Of a stretch of 64,000 bases of DNA, positions 52,767 through 61,083 are shown piece by piece (the stretch's first letter is position 1; each line of letters begins with the position of its first letter). The stretch covers positions 1-64,000 of the forward strand of contig JBKECP010000020.1 in assembly GCA_047974765.1 (NCBI GenBank), written 5' to 3'. The position numbers were made by a program, and so were the translations under genes. This stretch comes from JBKECP01 sp047974765. Its GTDB lineage: Bacteria; Pseudomonadota; Gammaproteobacteria; Pseudomonadales; Halieaceae. The notes beneath the pieces are model-generated. The model was not told the origin of the DNA. It saw nothing but the letters and a program-made list of their open reading frames with translations, and did no database searches.

Positions 52767-52896
52767 CAGATAAGCAGTAGAGGGCTTGTGCTTGGCTGGG
52801 GTGCTGTGTATGGTAATGGCCCTCTTATTATCACAATAACCCGGCGTTTTGGGCCTTCACTGCCCCCCGGATAATGTCACTGAGGAAGCTTCCCAT

Positions 52897-53544
52897 ATGC
52901 GACTGATTCTTTTGGGCGCACCAGGCGCCGGTAAAGGTACTCAAGCACACTATATTTGCAATAAATATAATATCCCCCAGATTTCTACGGGTGATATGTT
53001 GCGTGCTGCCGTCAAAGCGGGAACTGAGCTGGGGCAACGTGCCAAAATAGTAATGGACGCTGGCGGCTTGGTTTCTGATGACATCATTATCGGTTTGGTC
53101 AAGGAGCGTATTACTGAACCTGATTGTGCCAATGGCTTTCTCTTTGATGGTTTTCCACGCACTATTCCACAGGCTGAGGCTATGGTGGAGGCTGGAGTTG
53201 ATCTTGATCATGTGGTTGAAATTGCAGTTGAAGACAAGGAAATTATTGCCCGTTTGAGTGGGCGCAGAGTGCACCCGGCTTCTGGTCGCGTTTATCATGT
53301 ACAGCACAATCCGCCCAAAACAGAAGGTATTGATGATGAAAGCGGTGAGCCTTTGGTGCAGCGTGATGATGACAAGGAAGATACTATACGCCACCGGTTG
53401 CAGGTTTATCGGGACCAAACATCACCACTGGTTGGTTTTTACCAGACCATGAAAACTGACAGTGCGCCAGCCTATCACCGTATTGAAGGTGTTGGCAGCG
53501 TTGACAGTATCCGCGACCAGGTATTTGCTGCCCTAGAGAGCTAG
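52897..53544 (+). CDS. adk: Adenylate kinase
   Basis: 215 residues of long-type adenylate kinase balancing ATP, ADP and AMP. P-loop GAPGAGKGTQA, NMP-binding region STGDMLRAAV and FDGFPRT are all seen, and the LID domain reads GRRVHPASGRVYHVQHNPPK. The four-Cys zinc site of some LID domains is not present, as expected in Gram-negative bacteria. ATG 52897 gives the family start; ATG 52849 adds a non-conserved segment. A terminator follows. Confidence 0.97.
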   Translation: MRLILLGAPGAGKGTQAHYICNKYNIPQISTGDMLRAAVKAGTELGQRAKIVMDAGGLVSDDIIIGLVKERITEPDCANGFLFDGFPRTIPQAEAMVEAGVDLDHVVEIAVEDKEIIARLSGRRVHPASGRVYHVQHNPPKTEGIDDESGEPLVQRDDDKEDTIRHRLQVYRDQTSPLVGFYQTMKTDSAPAYHRIEGVGSVDSIRDQVFAALES

Positions 53545-53631
53545 CCAAGGCAGATTTATCCGCCCTGATGGCCGTTTTTACAAGCGGTGATAATGGCTCG
53601 TTATTTGTTAAAATCAGGATAGTGTCAATAT

Positions 53632-53659
53632 AAAGCCCACCTATAAAGTGGGCTTTTTT
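53632..53659 (+). terminator. Rho-independent terminator after adk
   Basis: AAAGCCCAC and GTGGGCTTT pair perfectly around CTATAAA and are followed by a T-run. Confidence 0.92.
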
Positions 53660-53721
53660 TATACTGGTAACAGCGGCATACGGATGTGTCACCGTCGACA
53701 AGGTCAACGCCACGTCTTGTA

Positions 53722-53807
53722 AACTCAAGGAGTTTCGCAAGTTTTACTGATTTTACAGGGTGACAATCAAATAGTGAGGGATTCATCTATTTGATTGCCA
53801 GGTTAAT
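53722..53807 (+). repeat. Palindromic repeat copy C with partial companion module
   Basis: GACAATCAAATAG (53762-53774) and CTATTTGATTGCC (53787-53799), with a 12-base loop TGAGGGATTCAT, followed by AGGTTAAT. One G-T pair mars the stem. Directly to the left, TTTCGCAAG, TGATTTTACAGGG matches the companion module seen at 58900. It lies between the adk terminator and the acyltransferase gene. Confidence 0.85.
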
Positions 53808-53851
53808 AGCATAAAAGACAGCTAAAACATTAGTTAATGTGGAGTTCACAT

Positions 53852-55837
53852 ATGCGTTATCGTGCTGACATTGATGGTTTGAGAGCTATTGCTGTCCTTT
53901 CAGTTGTTATTTTCCACCTGGGTGTGAGCCAGTTTGTGGGTGGTTATATTGGAGTTGATGTATTTTTTGTTATTTCTGGTTATCTGATTACTTCATTGAT
54001 TACCGCACGTATGGAGCAGGGGACTTTCAGTCTTATAGATTTTTACGGACGTCGTATCCGCCGTCTTTTCCCACCTCTGATGGCAATGGTTATCGCCACC
54101 TTTATAGCTGCAGCTGTCATTCTTTTTCCCCAGGATTTTATTCCCTTTTCAGGGTCGGCCGTTGCTGCACTGTTCAGTCTGTCGAATATTGTTTTTTATA
54201 GTGAGGCCGGTTACTGGGCGGCAGCTTCAGAGTTAAAACCCTTGTTGCACACCTGGTCATTGGGCGTTGAGGAGCAGTTCTACCTGTTGTGGCCTGCTTT
54301 GCTACTGTTTGTACTCGGGCACCAGCGAAGCCATCGTTTGTTGCCAATAGCGTTATTACTAACAATCACAAGTTTTGCTCTCTGCGCTTGGTGGACCCCC
54401 CGCGATACTTCAGCTGCATTTTATCTGCTGCCTTTTCGTATATTCGAGTTTGCCCTCGGAGCTTTGATAATTCCCCTGTCTCGTGCACAGTTTTATCGCC
54501 GTATCAGTGCCTCCTGGTGGAGCCGGGATTTGCTGTTGGTAACGGGCTTGACTCTTATTGTCTGGAGCGTATTCAACCTGGACGGTTCCAGTCTGTTTCC
54601 GGGCTGGATCGTGATAGTCCCGACACTGGGCGCGGCGCTGGTATTACTGGCTGGCGCTGGTGAACATGGCACTGGTCCGCTTGGCCGATTGCTGCTGGCC
54701 AATCCCCTTGGCCGCTGGCTGGGGAAAGTGTCTTACTCCATGTATCTGGTGCACTGGCCTTTAGTATCGCTGTACCGTTACTACACCACGGATAAGCACC
54801 TTGAACAAAATGAAATCTTATGGCTGGCACTGGCAACGCTGGTTGCCACTGTCGCGCTACACTATCTGGTTGAATCACGTTTCTATCAGCGTGCCGGTGC
54901 ACAGAACGGGCAAAAAATTCTACCTTTATTTAATACGTCTGCGCCTTGTATCCTGATGTTATCGACTCTGCTGGCGTTACTGCCGCTGAGTGCCTGGCTG
55001 GGTAATGGCTGGTCCTGGCGTCAGCCAGGTCTGCTGCTTGATGCAGAGACAGTTAAAAAGGGTATAGATGATCGCTATCAGCTGATTCGTCAGGCCTGTA
55101 CGCCCCGGCGTTGGGCGAAAGGCAGCGAACGCTGTCATAAGGCGCGGCCGCTGCAGGTACTTGCCTTTGGTGATTCCCATGAGCCGGATGCCTTTAATTT
55201 CCTGCATGCGACCTATGGTGAAGATGATGATATTAATCTAATGCATTTTGGCTCGACCAATGGCTGCCCTGGTTTACAGGAGGCTGGGGGTCGTTATCAC
55301 AGCCATGAACGCCACTGTAATGAGCGTTTTGAAGCCTTATTCCAGGATGATTTTATCGCTTCGCTGGATATATTGGTTTATACAGGCAATCGCCCCTTTC
55401 AAAAAAACCGGGCCATCCATTTGCAGGTACTGCGAGACTTGAAGGCCAGAAAACCACAGCTGAAAATTATCATCATAAGTGGCTATATTGGTACCAGGAT
55501 GCCTTGCTGGATGTTGACCAATCGCTCCGGTAACAGCAAAACGTGTGGCAGCAGTGAAAATAACAGCTATTTTTCAAAACATCCACAATGGCAGCCTCTG
55601 TACAAGGAGTTTATAGCCCTTGCCGATGAGTTTATTGATCGGGTTAGCCTTCTTTGTACTGATCGTGAATTGGAAACTTGTCTTACCGAAACGCCGGAAG
55701 GTGTACCGATGTTTTATGATCAACATCATCTAAGTATCGAATTTGCCCAGTATACAGGCCGACTATACGAAGCTGCCCATCCCTTATATCTCAAGAAAAT
55801 TGCATTAGAGCCACCTGCCAGCACAGACAAGCAGTAA
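53852..55837 (+). CDS. OafA/YrhL-type acyltransferase with SGNH domain
   Basis: 661-residue membrane acyltransferase of the acyltransferase-3 family. The opening RADIDGLRAIAVLSVVIFH and GGYIGVDVFFVISGYLIT contain the conserved motif with His, and GVEEQFYLLWP is the second motif. About ten transmembrane helices cover residues 1-400. The C-terminal SGNH-like domain begins with VLAFGDSHEPDAFNFLH and ends with DQHHLSIEFAQ, which may contain the catalytic Asp-His pair. Such proteins acetylate lipopolysaccharide O-antigen or other exopolysaccharides. ATG 53852 is preferred over 53837. It interrupts the housekeeping block, flanked by repeat C and an AT-rich 470-base gap, and may have been inserted. 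Confidence 0.85.
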   Translation: MRYRADIDGLRAIAVLSVVIFHLGVSQFVGGYIGVDVFFVISGYLITSLITARMEQGTFSLIDFYGRRIRRLFPPLMAMVIATFIAAAVILFPQDFIPFSGSAVAALFSLSNIVFYSEAGYWAAASELKPLLHTWSLGVEEQFYLLWPALLLFVLGHQRSHRLLPIALLLTITSFALCAWWTPRDTSAAFYLLPFRIFEFALGALIIPLSRAQFYRRISASWWSRDLLLVTGLTLIVWSVFNLDGSSLFPGWIVIVPTLGAALVLLAGAGEHGTGPLGRLLLANPLGRWLGKVSYSMYLVHWPLVSLYRYYTTDKHLEQNEILWLALATLVATVALHYLVESRFYQRAGAQNGQKILPLFNTSAPCILMLSTLLALLPLSAWLGNGWSWRQPGLLLDAETVKKGIDDRYQLIRQACTPRRWAKGSERCHKARPLQVLAFGDSHEPDAFNFLHATYGEDDDINLMHFGSTNGCPGLQEAGGRYHSHERHCNERFEALFQDDFIASLDILVYTGNRPFQKNRAIHLQVLRDLKARKPQLKIIIISGYIGTRMPCWMLTNRSGNSKTCGSSENNSYFSKHPQWQPLYKEFIALADEFIDRVSLLCTDRELETCLTETPEGVPMFYDQHHLSIEFAQYTGRLYEAAHPLYLKKIALEPPASTDKQ

Positions 55838-56310
55838 ACATGACTTATCCATTACACTTCATATGCACACTGCCTCAATATAAAAATTTATATGGGTAGA
55901 TGCTGGATATTGGTGGGCGGCAGTGGATCAGGCCGACTTCAATGAGCAATATTGGTCTGGTTAAAGCTGAAACCGGTGCTTTTTACAAAATTAAAATGTA
56001 AATATTTCTATTATTTCAATAGCTATGTTTAACCTGTTTATACAGGCTTTCGCTTCTGGTGATGTTCTTTTTAGCTACGTAAAAAAATATTTTTTATTTG
56101 AATAAATGCCTGTTTATAAGTGGTTTTTGCATTTTTTGAAGAAATAACGGGCTGCTGATAAATATGATGAAGAAGTTGCGCGTTATCGATAGATGCCTGT
56201 TTTAAACGGTTTTTAGTCTGATACAGTCGTTATATTGTATTGTACCTTTTGCCAATTATTGTTACTTTTCGCCTTGAATACCCCTGATAACAACTGCGGA
56301 GATTAGCGTA
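55838..56310. other. AT-rich intergenic region
   Basis: About 470 bases with no gene. Notably AT-rich compared with neighbours, with many short T/A runs (for example around 55985-56120). No known motif, hairpin terminator or tRNA was found. It presumably contains the promoter of the AlgP-like gene. Confidence 0.5.
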
Positions 56311-57168
56311 ATGGCAACTGCTGCAAAAAAGGCAAGCACCAAAAAGGCCACTGCCAAGCGAAAAGCCCCGGCGGGAAAAACTGCCGCTCGCAAAACCCCT
56401 GTAAAGAAAGCCACTGTTCGTAAAACAGCACCAAAGAAAAAAGTGGTTGAAAAGAAAACCGTAGGGCGTAGAACGGGTCCCGGTCGGCCTTCTGTACATG
56501 CCAATCCGACACCGGCTTTAAAGCGCGCCACTGAAGTGTTGGATAAATTGCAGGCTAGCCTGAAAGAGGAGCGTGAAAAGCTGACTGATGCACGTCAACG
56601 CTTGTTTGATGCCAGAAAAAAAGCTGACAAGCGTTCGATTAATGCAGCCAATTCAGCGTCTGAAAAGGCTTCTGGTCGTGTAAAGGCTATACGGGAAAAG
56701 GTAGCTGAGGCCAGTCAGCGCATGCAGGAAGCGGTTGAAGATGCCCGTTTAAAAGCAGCCAGATTGCTGGCTGATCAGAAACTGACGGCCAGAAAGGCAC
56801 AATTAGCGGCTAAAACAGAAGCTGATAAAGCCAAGGCGATGGCAAAGGAGCTGGAGCGTTGGACGCGCGCTCGGGCCAAGCAGGATGCCAAAAAGCTGAC
56901 AAGTCTGGAGAAAAAGCTGGAAAGTGAGTTAAAAGCTGTTGAGAAGAAGGTAACTTCCAAGCTGAAGTCTCTCGGCAAGGCAGCAGCCAAAACAAAGGCT
57001 GCACCAGCTAAAAAGGCAGCTGCCAAATCCAAAACAGCAACAGCTCGGACGGGAACAGGCCGGGGTCCGGGGCGCCCGCGCAAAAATCCGGTAGCTGCCC
57101 AAAAGGCACCTGCCAAAAAGAAGGCGGTGGCACGCAAGACGACAACCAGGAAGCGTAAAACAGCCTGA
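56311..57168 (+). CDS. AlgP-like lysine/alanine-rich DNA-binding protein
   Basis: 285-residue very basic, low-complexity protein. The first 50 residues are Lys/Ala/Thr repeats (ATAAKKASTKKATAKRK), and the last 70 repeat the pattern (AAPAKKAAAKSKTATART). The two flank a coiled-coil-like central helix (about residues 65-220; LDKLQASLKEEREKLTDARQ). Two GRP cores resemble AT-hooks: TGPGRPS near residue 56 and RGPGRPRKNP near 250. It matches AlgP/AlgR3 and histone H1-like bacterial proteins, which bind DNA; in Pseudomonas AlgP is linked to alginate gene control. A terminator follows. Low complexity limits certainty of homology. Confidence 0.75.
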   Translation: MATAAKKASTKKATAKRKAPAGKTAARKTPVKKATVRKTAPKKKVVEKKTVGRRTGPGRPSVHANPTPALKRATEVLDKLQASLKEEREKLTDARQRLFDARKKADKRSINAANSASEKASGRVKAIREKVAEASQRMQEAVEDARLKAARLLADQKLTARKAQLAAKTEADKAKAMAKELERWTRARAKQDAKKLTSLEKKLESELKAVEKKVTSKLKSLGKAAAKTKAAPAKKAAAKSKTATARTGTGRGPGRPRKNPVAAQKAPAKKKAVARKTTTRKRKTA

Positions 57169-57185
57169 TTTTTGGCTTTAACCTG

Positions 57186-57215
57186 AAGCCGCCAGTCGAA
57201 TTCTGGCGGCTTTTT
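57186..57215 (+). terminator. Rho-independent terminator after the algP-like gene
   Basis: AAGCCGCCAG and CTGGCGGCTT pair perfectly around TCGAATT and are followed by TTT, then GGTTTTT. Confidence 0.92.
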
Positions 57216-57277
57216 GGTTTTTGAATGTTAAAAACATTCAGATACTGTTATTGATACCTATTTTTTCAGTGTAAGAC

Positions 57278-58000
57278 ATGGCTAATTTTCTCGCACTCGA
57301 TACCTCTACCGATGCCTGTACGGTGGCGTTACTTATTGATGGCTGCCTGGCTGAATGCCATGAAGTTATCCCAAAACAACACAGTCAGCGTTTGTTTGAA
57401 ATGTTGGCTGATATCGTTCCCAATGGCCAGCTGAGAGAGCAGGGTATTGACGCCGTTGTTTATGGTAGTGGCCCCGGTTCTTTTACCGGTTTGCGTATAG
57501 GAGCCAGCGCTGTTCAGGGGATTTGTTACGCCAATAATCTGTCCGCTATTGCCATTAATACATTGGAAATACAGGCATGGACAGCTTTGGCGGAAGGGCT
57601 GGTGAGTGAGGGTGATATTGTTGTAAGTACAATTGATGCCCAAATTGGCGAGCTTTATTGGGGATTGTATCGGGTTGAGGGCGAGCATATACAAATGTAT
57701 GAATCTGTTCATGTTGGTAAGCCGGATGATTTTCAGACAGCTATAGCCAATACAGATAGGTTTGAACGCATTATTGCCATTGGCTCCGGATTGAACTGTT
57801 TACGGCAATTATCCACTGTATTCAGTAAAAATTTTACCGCTGTATATTCTGAATTATTGCCCAGAGCCAGTGCCATGTTTAAACCGGCTCTAAAGCAATG
57901 GAAGCAGGGTAAGTATCAATCCGCAGATAAAGTAAGCCCGGTTTATGTGCGCGATGAAATCAGCTGGAAAAAACTCTCTGAACAGGCCAAAGGCACATGA
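57278..58000 (+). CDS. tsaB: tRNA threonylcarbamoyladenosine biosynthesis protein TsaB
   Basis: 240 residues of the ASKHA fold. It is a partner of TsaD/TsaE in making t6A37 on ANN-decoding tRNAs. Motifs: LALDTSTDACTVAL at the N-terminus, QHSQRLFEML, and the TsaB signature VVYGSGPGSFTGLRIGAS near residue 62. It does not bind zinc and is non-catalytic. Its end overlaps the uppP start by four bases (ATGA). Confidence 0.94.
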   Translation: MANFLALDTSTDACTVALLIDGCLAECHEVIPKQHSQRLFEMLADIVPNGQLREQGIDAVVYGSGPGSFTGLRIGASAVQGICYANNLSAIAINTLEIQAWTALAEGLVSEGDIVVSTIDAQIGELYWGLYRVEGEHIQMYESVHVGKPDDFQTAIANTDRFERIIAIGSGLNCLRQLSTVFSKNFTAVYSELLPRASAMFKPALKQWKQGKYQSADKVSPVYVRDEISWKKLSEQAKGT

Positions 58001-58794
58001 TTGAACCCTTCCAGGCAATTATTCTGGCAATTTTACAAGGTCTGACGGAGTTTCTTCCAATCTCCAGCTCGGCACATCTGGTGATTCCCTCGCTGATACT
58101 GGGCTGGCCTGATCAGGGGCTGGCTTTTGATGTGGCGGTACATGTTGGAACGTTGATAGCGGTTATTTTATTTTATCGCCGTGATCTATGGGTGATGACA
58201 ATGGCCTGTGTGACGCCAGGTGTTGCTGGTGAGGCCGCCGAGCAACGCCGGTTGGTTGTGTTGCTGGCTCTGGCAACATTGCCAGCGATATTGGCCGGAT
58301 TAGCGGCAGATGATTTTATTGAAAATAATTTGCGCAGCTTGCCGGTTATTGCTGCCACAACACTGATTTTTGCTTTATTACTGGGCTATGCGGATGGTCG
58401 TGCTGTGCAAATCAGCCGCCAATTGAGCTGGAAAATTGCGCTGTTTGTCGGTTTGGCACAGGTGCTGGCACTGGTGCCGGGTGTCTCCCGTTCGGGTATT
58501 ACTATAACGGCGGCACTACTGGCCGGGTTGTCCCGGCATGACTCAGCACGGTTGTCTTTTTTAATGTCTATTCCGGTGATTGCCGGTGCCGGTTTTCTGA
58601 AAGCACTCGACCTGCTGGCGTCAGGTGCGGTAGTTGACTGGTTCTGGCTGGGAATGGCAACCCTGGTGGCAGGTCTTACTGCATATGCCTGTATCAAGCT
58701 GTTTCTGGCCTTGCTTGATCGTATCGGTATGCGTCCCTTTGTTTATTATCGTATTGGCTTATCGCTGCTTTTATTTGCCATCTGGCTGGCATAA
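57997..58794 (+). CDS. uppP: Undecaprenyl-diphosphatase UppP (BacA)
   Basis: 265-residue membrane phosphatase that recycles the lipid carrier for peptidoglycan synthesis. About eight transmembrane helices. Catalytic motifs are LQGLTEFLPISSSAHL near residue 12 and VPGVSRSGITITAALLAG near 160. Translationally coupled to tsaB. The downstream 260 bases contain repeat E. Confidence 0.96.
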   Translation: MIEPFQAIILAILQGLTEFLPISSSAHLVIPSLILGWPDQGLAFDVAVHVGTLIAVILFYRRDLWVMTMACVTPGVAGEAAEQRRLVVLLALATLPAILAGLAADDFIENNLRSLPVIAATTLIFALLLGYADGRAVQISRQLSWKIALFVGLAQVLALVPGVSRSGITITAALLAGLSRHDSARLSFLMSIPVIAGAGFLKALDLLASGAVVDWFWLGMATLVAGLTAYACIKLFLALLDRIGMRPFVYYRIGLSLLLFAIWLA

Positions 58795-58843
58795 AAAAAT
58801 ATTCTCCCAGCAAAATTTTGAAGCTTTGCTACACTATTAGCTT

Positions 58844-59012
58844 GACAATCAAGAGACTCTTTCAGAGCATCTTGGTTGCCATCCTGTATAATTAGTCGGA
58901 TCTGCGAAATTTCTTGATTTTACAGGGCTTGTGATCGACTCCGTCGACAGCGGTGTATCTGTGCGCCGCTATTAACCTGATAATCTATATGTAGCCGGGT
59001 TAATAAGTTGTG
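58844..59012 (+). repeat. Diverged palindromic repeat copy E with full companion module
   Basis: GACAATCAAGA and TCTTGGTTGCC (58844-58880) are the diverged hairpin. The following 58896-59012 holds GTCGGATCTGCGAAATTTC, TTGATTTTACAGGGCT, GCGG...GCGCCGCTATTAAC and GGGTTAATAA, parallel to 6950-7076. Together they are a composite of about 170 bases. It lies between uppP and the TetR gene. Confidence 0.65.
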
Positions 59013-59059
59013 GGGGCATGTGTCAGAAGGGGTTGTACAAACTCTAAGGGAGGATGTCG

Positions 59060-59653
59060 ATGCCTAAAATTGTAGATCATGATGTACAGCGTCTGCAGCT
59101 GTCGGCAACTGTTGCCAGAGTTGTAGCCGAGGACGGGCTCGATTATGCCAGCCTGCGAACGGTGGCTGCCCGCCATGGCTGTACCAAGGGAATGGTTCAG
59201 CACTATTTTGATAATAAGGGTGATTTACTGCTGGCTGCTCTGGAATATATAGAAGCCTGCTGTGCGATACGACTTGAAAATGCCACATTGGATAAACAAT
59301 CGGCACTTGATGCACTAATTACTCAGCTCAATGCACGTTTGCCATTGGATGAAGAGCGCCTTGGTGAGTGGGCTGTTCGTATCGCTTTTATGAGTCGAGT
59401 GGGTCAAAACAGGGAAATTCATCACACCTTGTTTAATGCCCAGCAGGATCGACAAAGAGAGGGGCTTCGTCTGTTGCGCCAGGCACAAAAGGCCAGCCAG
59501 CTGCGAAAGAGCTTGTCTCCGGCCAATGCCTATCGTTTGCTGAATACTCTGGTTGAGGGGATGGCGCTGGCCGTGGTTGGCGGTGATGAACAGTGGTCGG
59601 CTGCTGTACAGAAACGCACACTCAAAGATGCCGTTGATAGCTTGCGCCGCTGA
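59060..59653 (+). CDS. TetR-family transcriptional regulator
   Basis: 197 residues. N-terminal helix-turn-helix: VARVVAEDGLDYASLRTVAARHGCTKGMVQHYFDNKGDLLLAAL, the TetR pattern. The C-terminal ligand domain contains SRVGQNREIHHTLFNAQQDR, somewhat like BetI. Target and ligand are unknown. The second ATG (59060) is chosen because AGGGAGG lies about six bases ahead; ATG 59054 is too close. The next gene, an M18 aminopeptidase, follows in the same orientation. Confidence 0.9.
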   Translation: MPKIVDHDVQRLQLSATVARVVAEDGLDYASLRTVAARHGCTKGMVQHYFDNKGDLLLAALEYIEACCAIRLENATLDKQSALDALITQLNARLPLDEERLGEWAVRIAFMSRVGQNREIHHTLFNAQQDRQREGLRLLRQAQKASQLRKSLSPANAYRLLNTLVEGMALAVVGGDEQWSAAVQKRTLKDAVDSLRR

Positions 59654-59721
59654 GAGCTGACGAATACCCTAGTCTGCTTCAGGGTCTTTGACCCGTGCAA
59701 TGAACAGGATCAGGGTAATTC

Positions 59722-61056
59722 ATGGCATTTGTGGATCAACAGCAGTTCAATACAGCACTTTGTCGGTTTCTTGAACAGGCAACAACGCCATTTCATGCAG
59801 TTTCTGCTATGGCAGAGGCGTTGTTACAGGCCGGTTATCAGCGTCTGCGAGAAGATGCTAAATGGCAGCTTGAGCCTGGTGGGCGCTATTATGTGACCCG
59901 TAATGACAGCTCTTTGATTGCTTTTTGTATCGGCTTGAGTTGCAATCCACAAGAAGGGGTCAGGCTGGTTGGTGCCCATACCGACAGCCCTTGCCTGATG
60001 GTTAAGCCACAGCCGGAAAAACTTCGCCAAAGCTATTATCAATTGGCCGTAGAGGTTTATGGTGGCGTTTTGCTCAATCCCTGGTTTGATCGTGATTTGT
60101 CCCTCGCAGGTAGAGTCAGCTACTGTGATAATGGTGGCTTGCTAAGAACGGCCCTGATTGATTTTCGTCGTGCTATTGCCACGGTGCCCAGTCTGGCTAT
60201 TCATCTGGATCGGGATGTTAACCGCCAGCGCAGTATCAACCCTCAAACGGATATTTTGCCTGTGTTGGCCCAGTTACCGGGGGATCAGTCAACGGACTTT
60301 CGTCAGATACTCAAGCAGCGGCTCATTGAGGAACACCCGAATAAACCCGTGGATAGAATTCTCGATTACGAGTTGTGTTTTTACGATACCCAGCCAGCTG
60401 CTATGTTGGGGTTGGCTGATGAGTTTATTGCCTCGGCCAGACTGGATAATCTGCTGAGCTGTTTCACAGGAATGCAGGCTTTACTGGCCGCCAGTGGACA
60501 ACAAACAGCGTTGCTGGTTTGTAATGACCACGAGGAAGTGGGCAGTTTATCAACTTCGGGTGCTCAGGGGCCTTTTTTGCGTTCTATACTTAAACGAATA
60601 GCTGGTGATGATTATAGCTATAACCGTCTGGTTGATCGCTCCATGCTGATTTCTGCTGATAATGCTCATGGCATACACCCCAACTTTGCTGATAGGCATG
60701 ATGATAAACACGGACCCAGATTGAATGCGGGGCCGGTGATTAAAATCAATAGCAATCAACGCTATGCGAGCAACAGTGAAACTGCGGGTCTGTTTCGTTT
60801 GCTGGCCTCTGCTGAGGAGGTGGCTGTACAGAGCTTTGTGGTCAGAAATGATATGGCTTGCGGTAGTACTATTGGCCCGATTACAGCTGGTGGCACGGGT
60901 ATTCGCACATTGGATGTTGGCGTGCCAACCTTTGGTATGCATTCTATTCGTGAGCTTGCCGGTAGTCGTGATGCCTGGTTGCTGGCCCGGGTATTGCGCC
61001 GTTTTTATGATTTTGGTGGCCCTCTTGGTGCCTGTGATGACCATCTGACGGTATAA
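59722..61056 (+). CDS. apeB: M18 family aminopeptidase (ApeB)
   Basis: 444-residue zinc aspartyl aminopeptidase. Metal and catalytic residues are in VGAHTDSPCLMVKP near residue 90, LVCNDHEEVGSLS near 275, SADNAHGIHPNF near 320 and the C-terminal PTFGMHSIRELAGSRDAW. GINITQ-type signature INPQTDILPVLAQL is also kept. It removes N-terminal acidic residues from peptides. The length is close to the family norm (about 430). Confidence 0.94.
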   Translation: MAFVDQQQFNTALCRFLEQATTPFHAVSAMAEALLQAGYQRLREDAKWQLEPGGRYYVTRNDSSLIAFCIGLSCNPQEGVRLVGAHTDSPCLMVKPQPEKLRQSYYQLAVEVYGGVLLNPWFDRDLSLAGRVSYCDNGGLLRTALIDFRRAIATVPSLAIHLDRDVNRQRSINPQTDILPVLAQLPGDQSTDFRQILKQRLIEEHPNKPVDRILDYELCFYDTQPAAMLGLADEFIASARLDNLLSCFTGMQALLAASGQQTALLVCNDHEEVGSLSTSGAQGPFLRSILKRIAGDDYSYNRLVDRSMLISADNAHGIHPNFADRHDDKHGPRLNAGPVIKINSNQRYASNSETAGLFRLLASAEEVAVQSFVVRNDMACGSTIGPITAGGTGIRTLDVGVPTFGMHSIRELAGSRDAWLLARVLRRFYDFGGPLGACDDHLTV

Positions 61057-61083
61057 ACACCAGGTGTTTAAAGCTGTAATTTA

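Noticed and set aside
53762..53807. CRISPR array
   Set aside because: The repeats are single, far apart and internally palindromic; there is no regular spacing and no cas gene.
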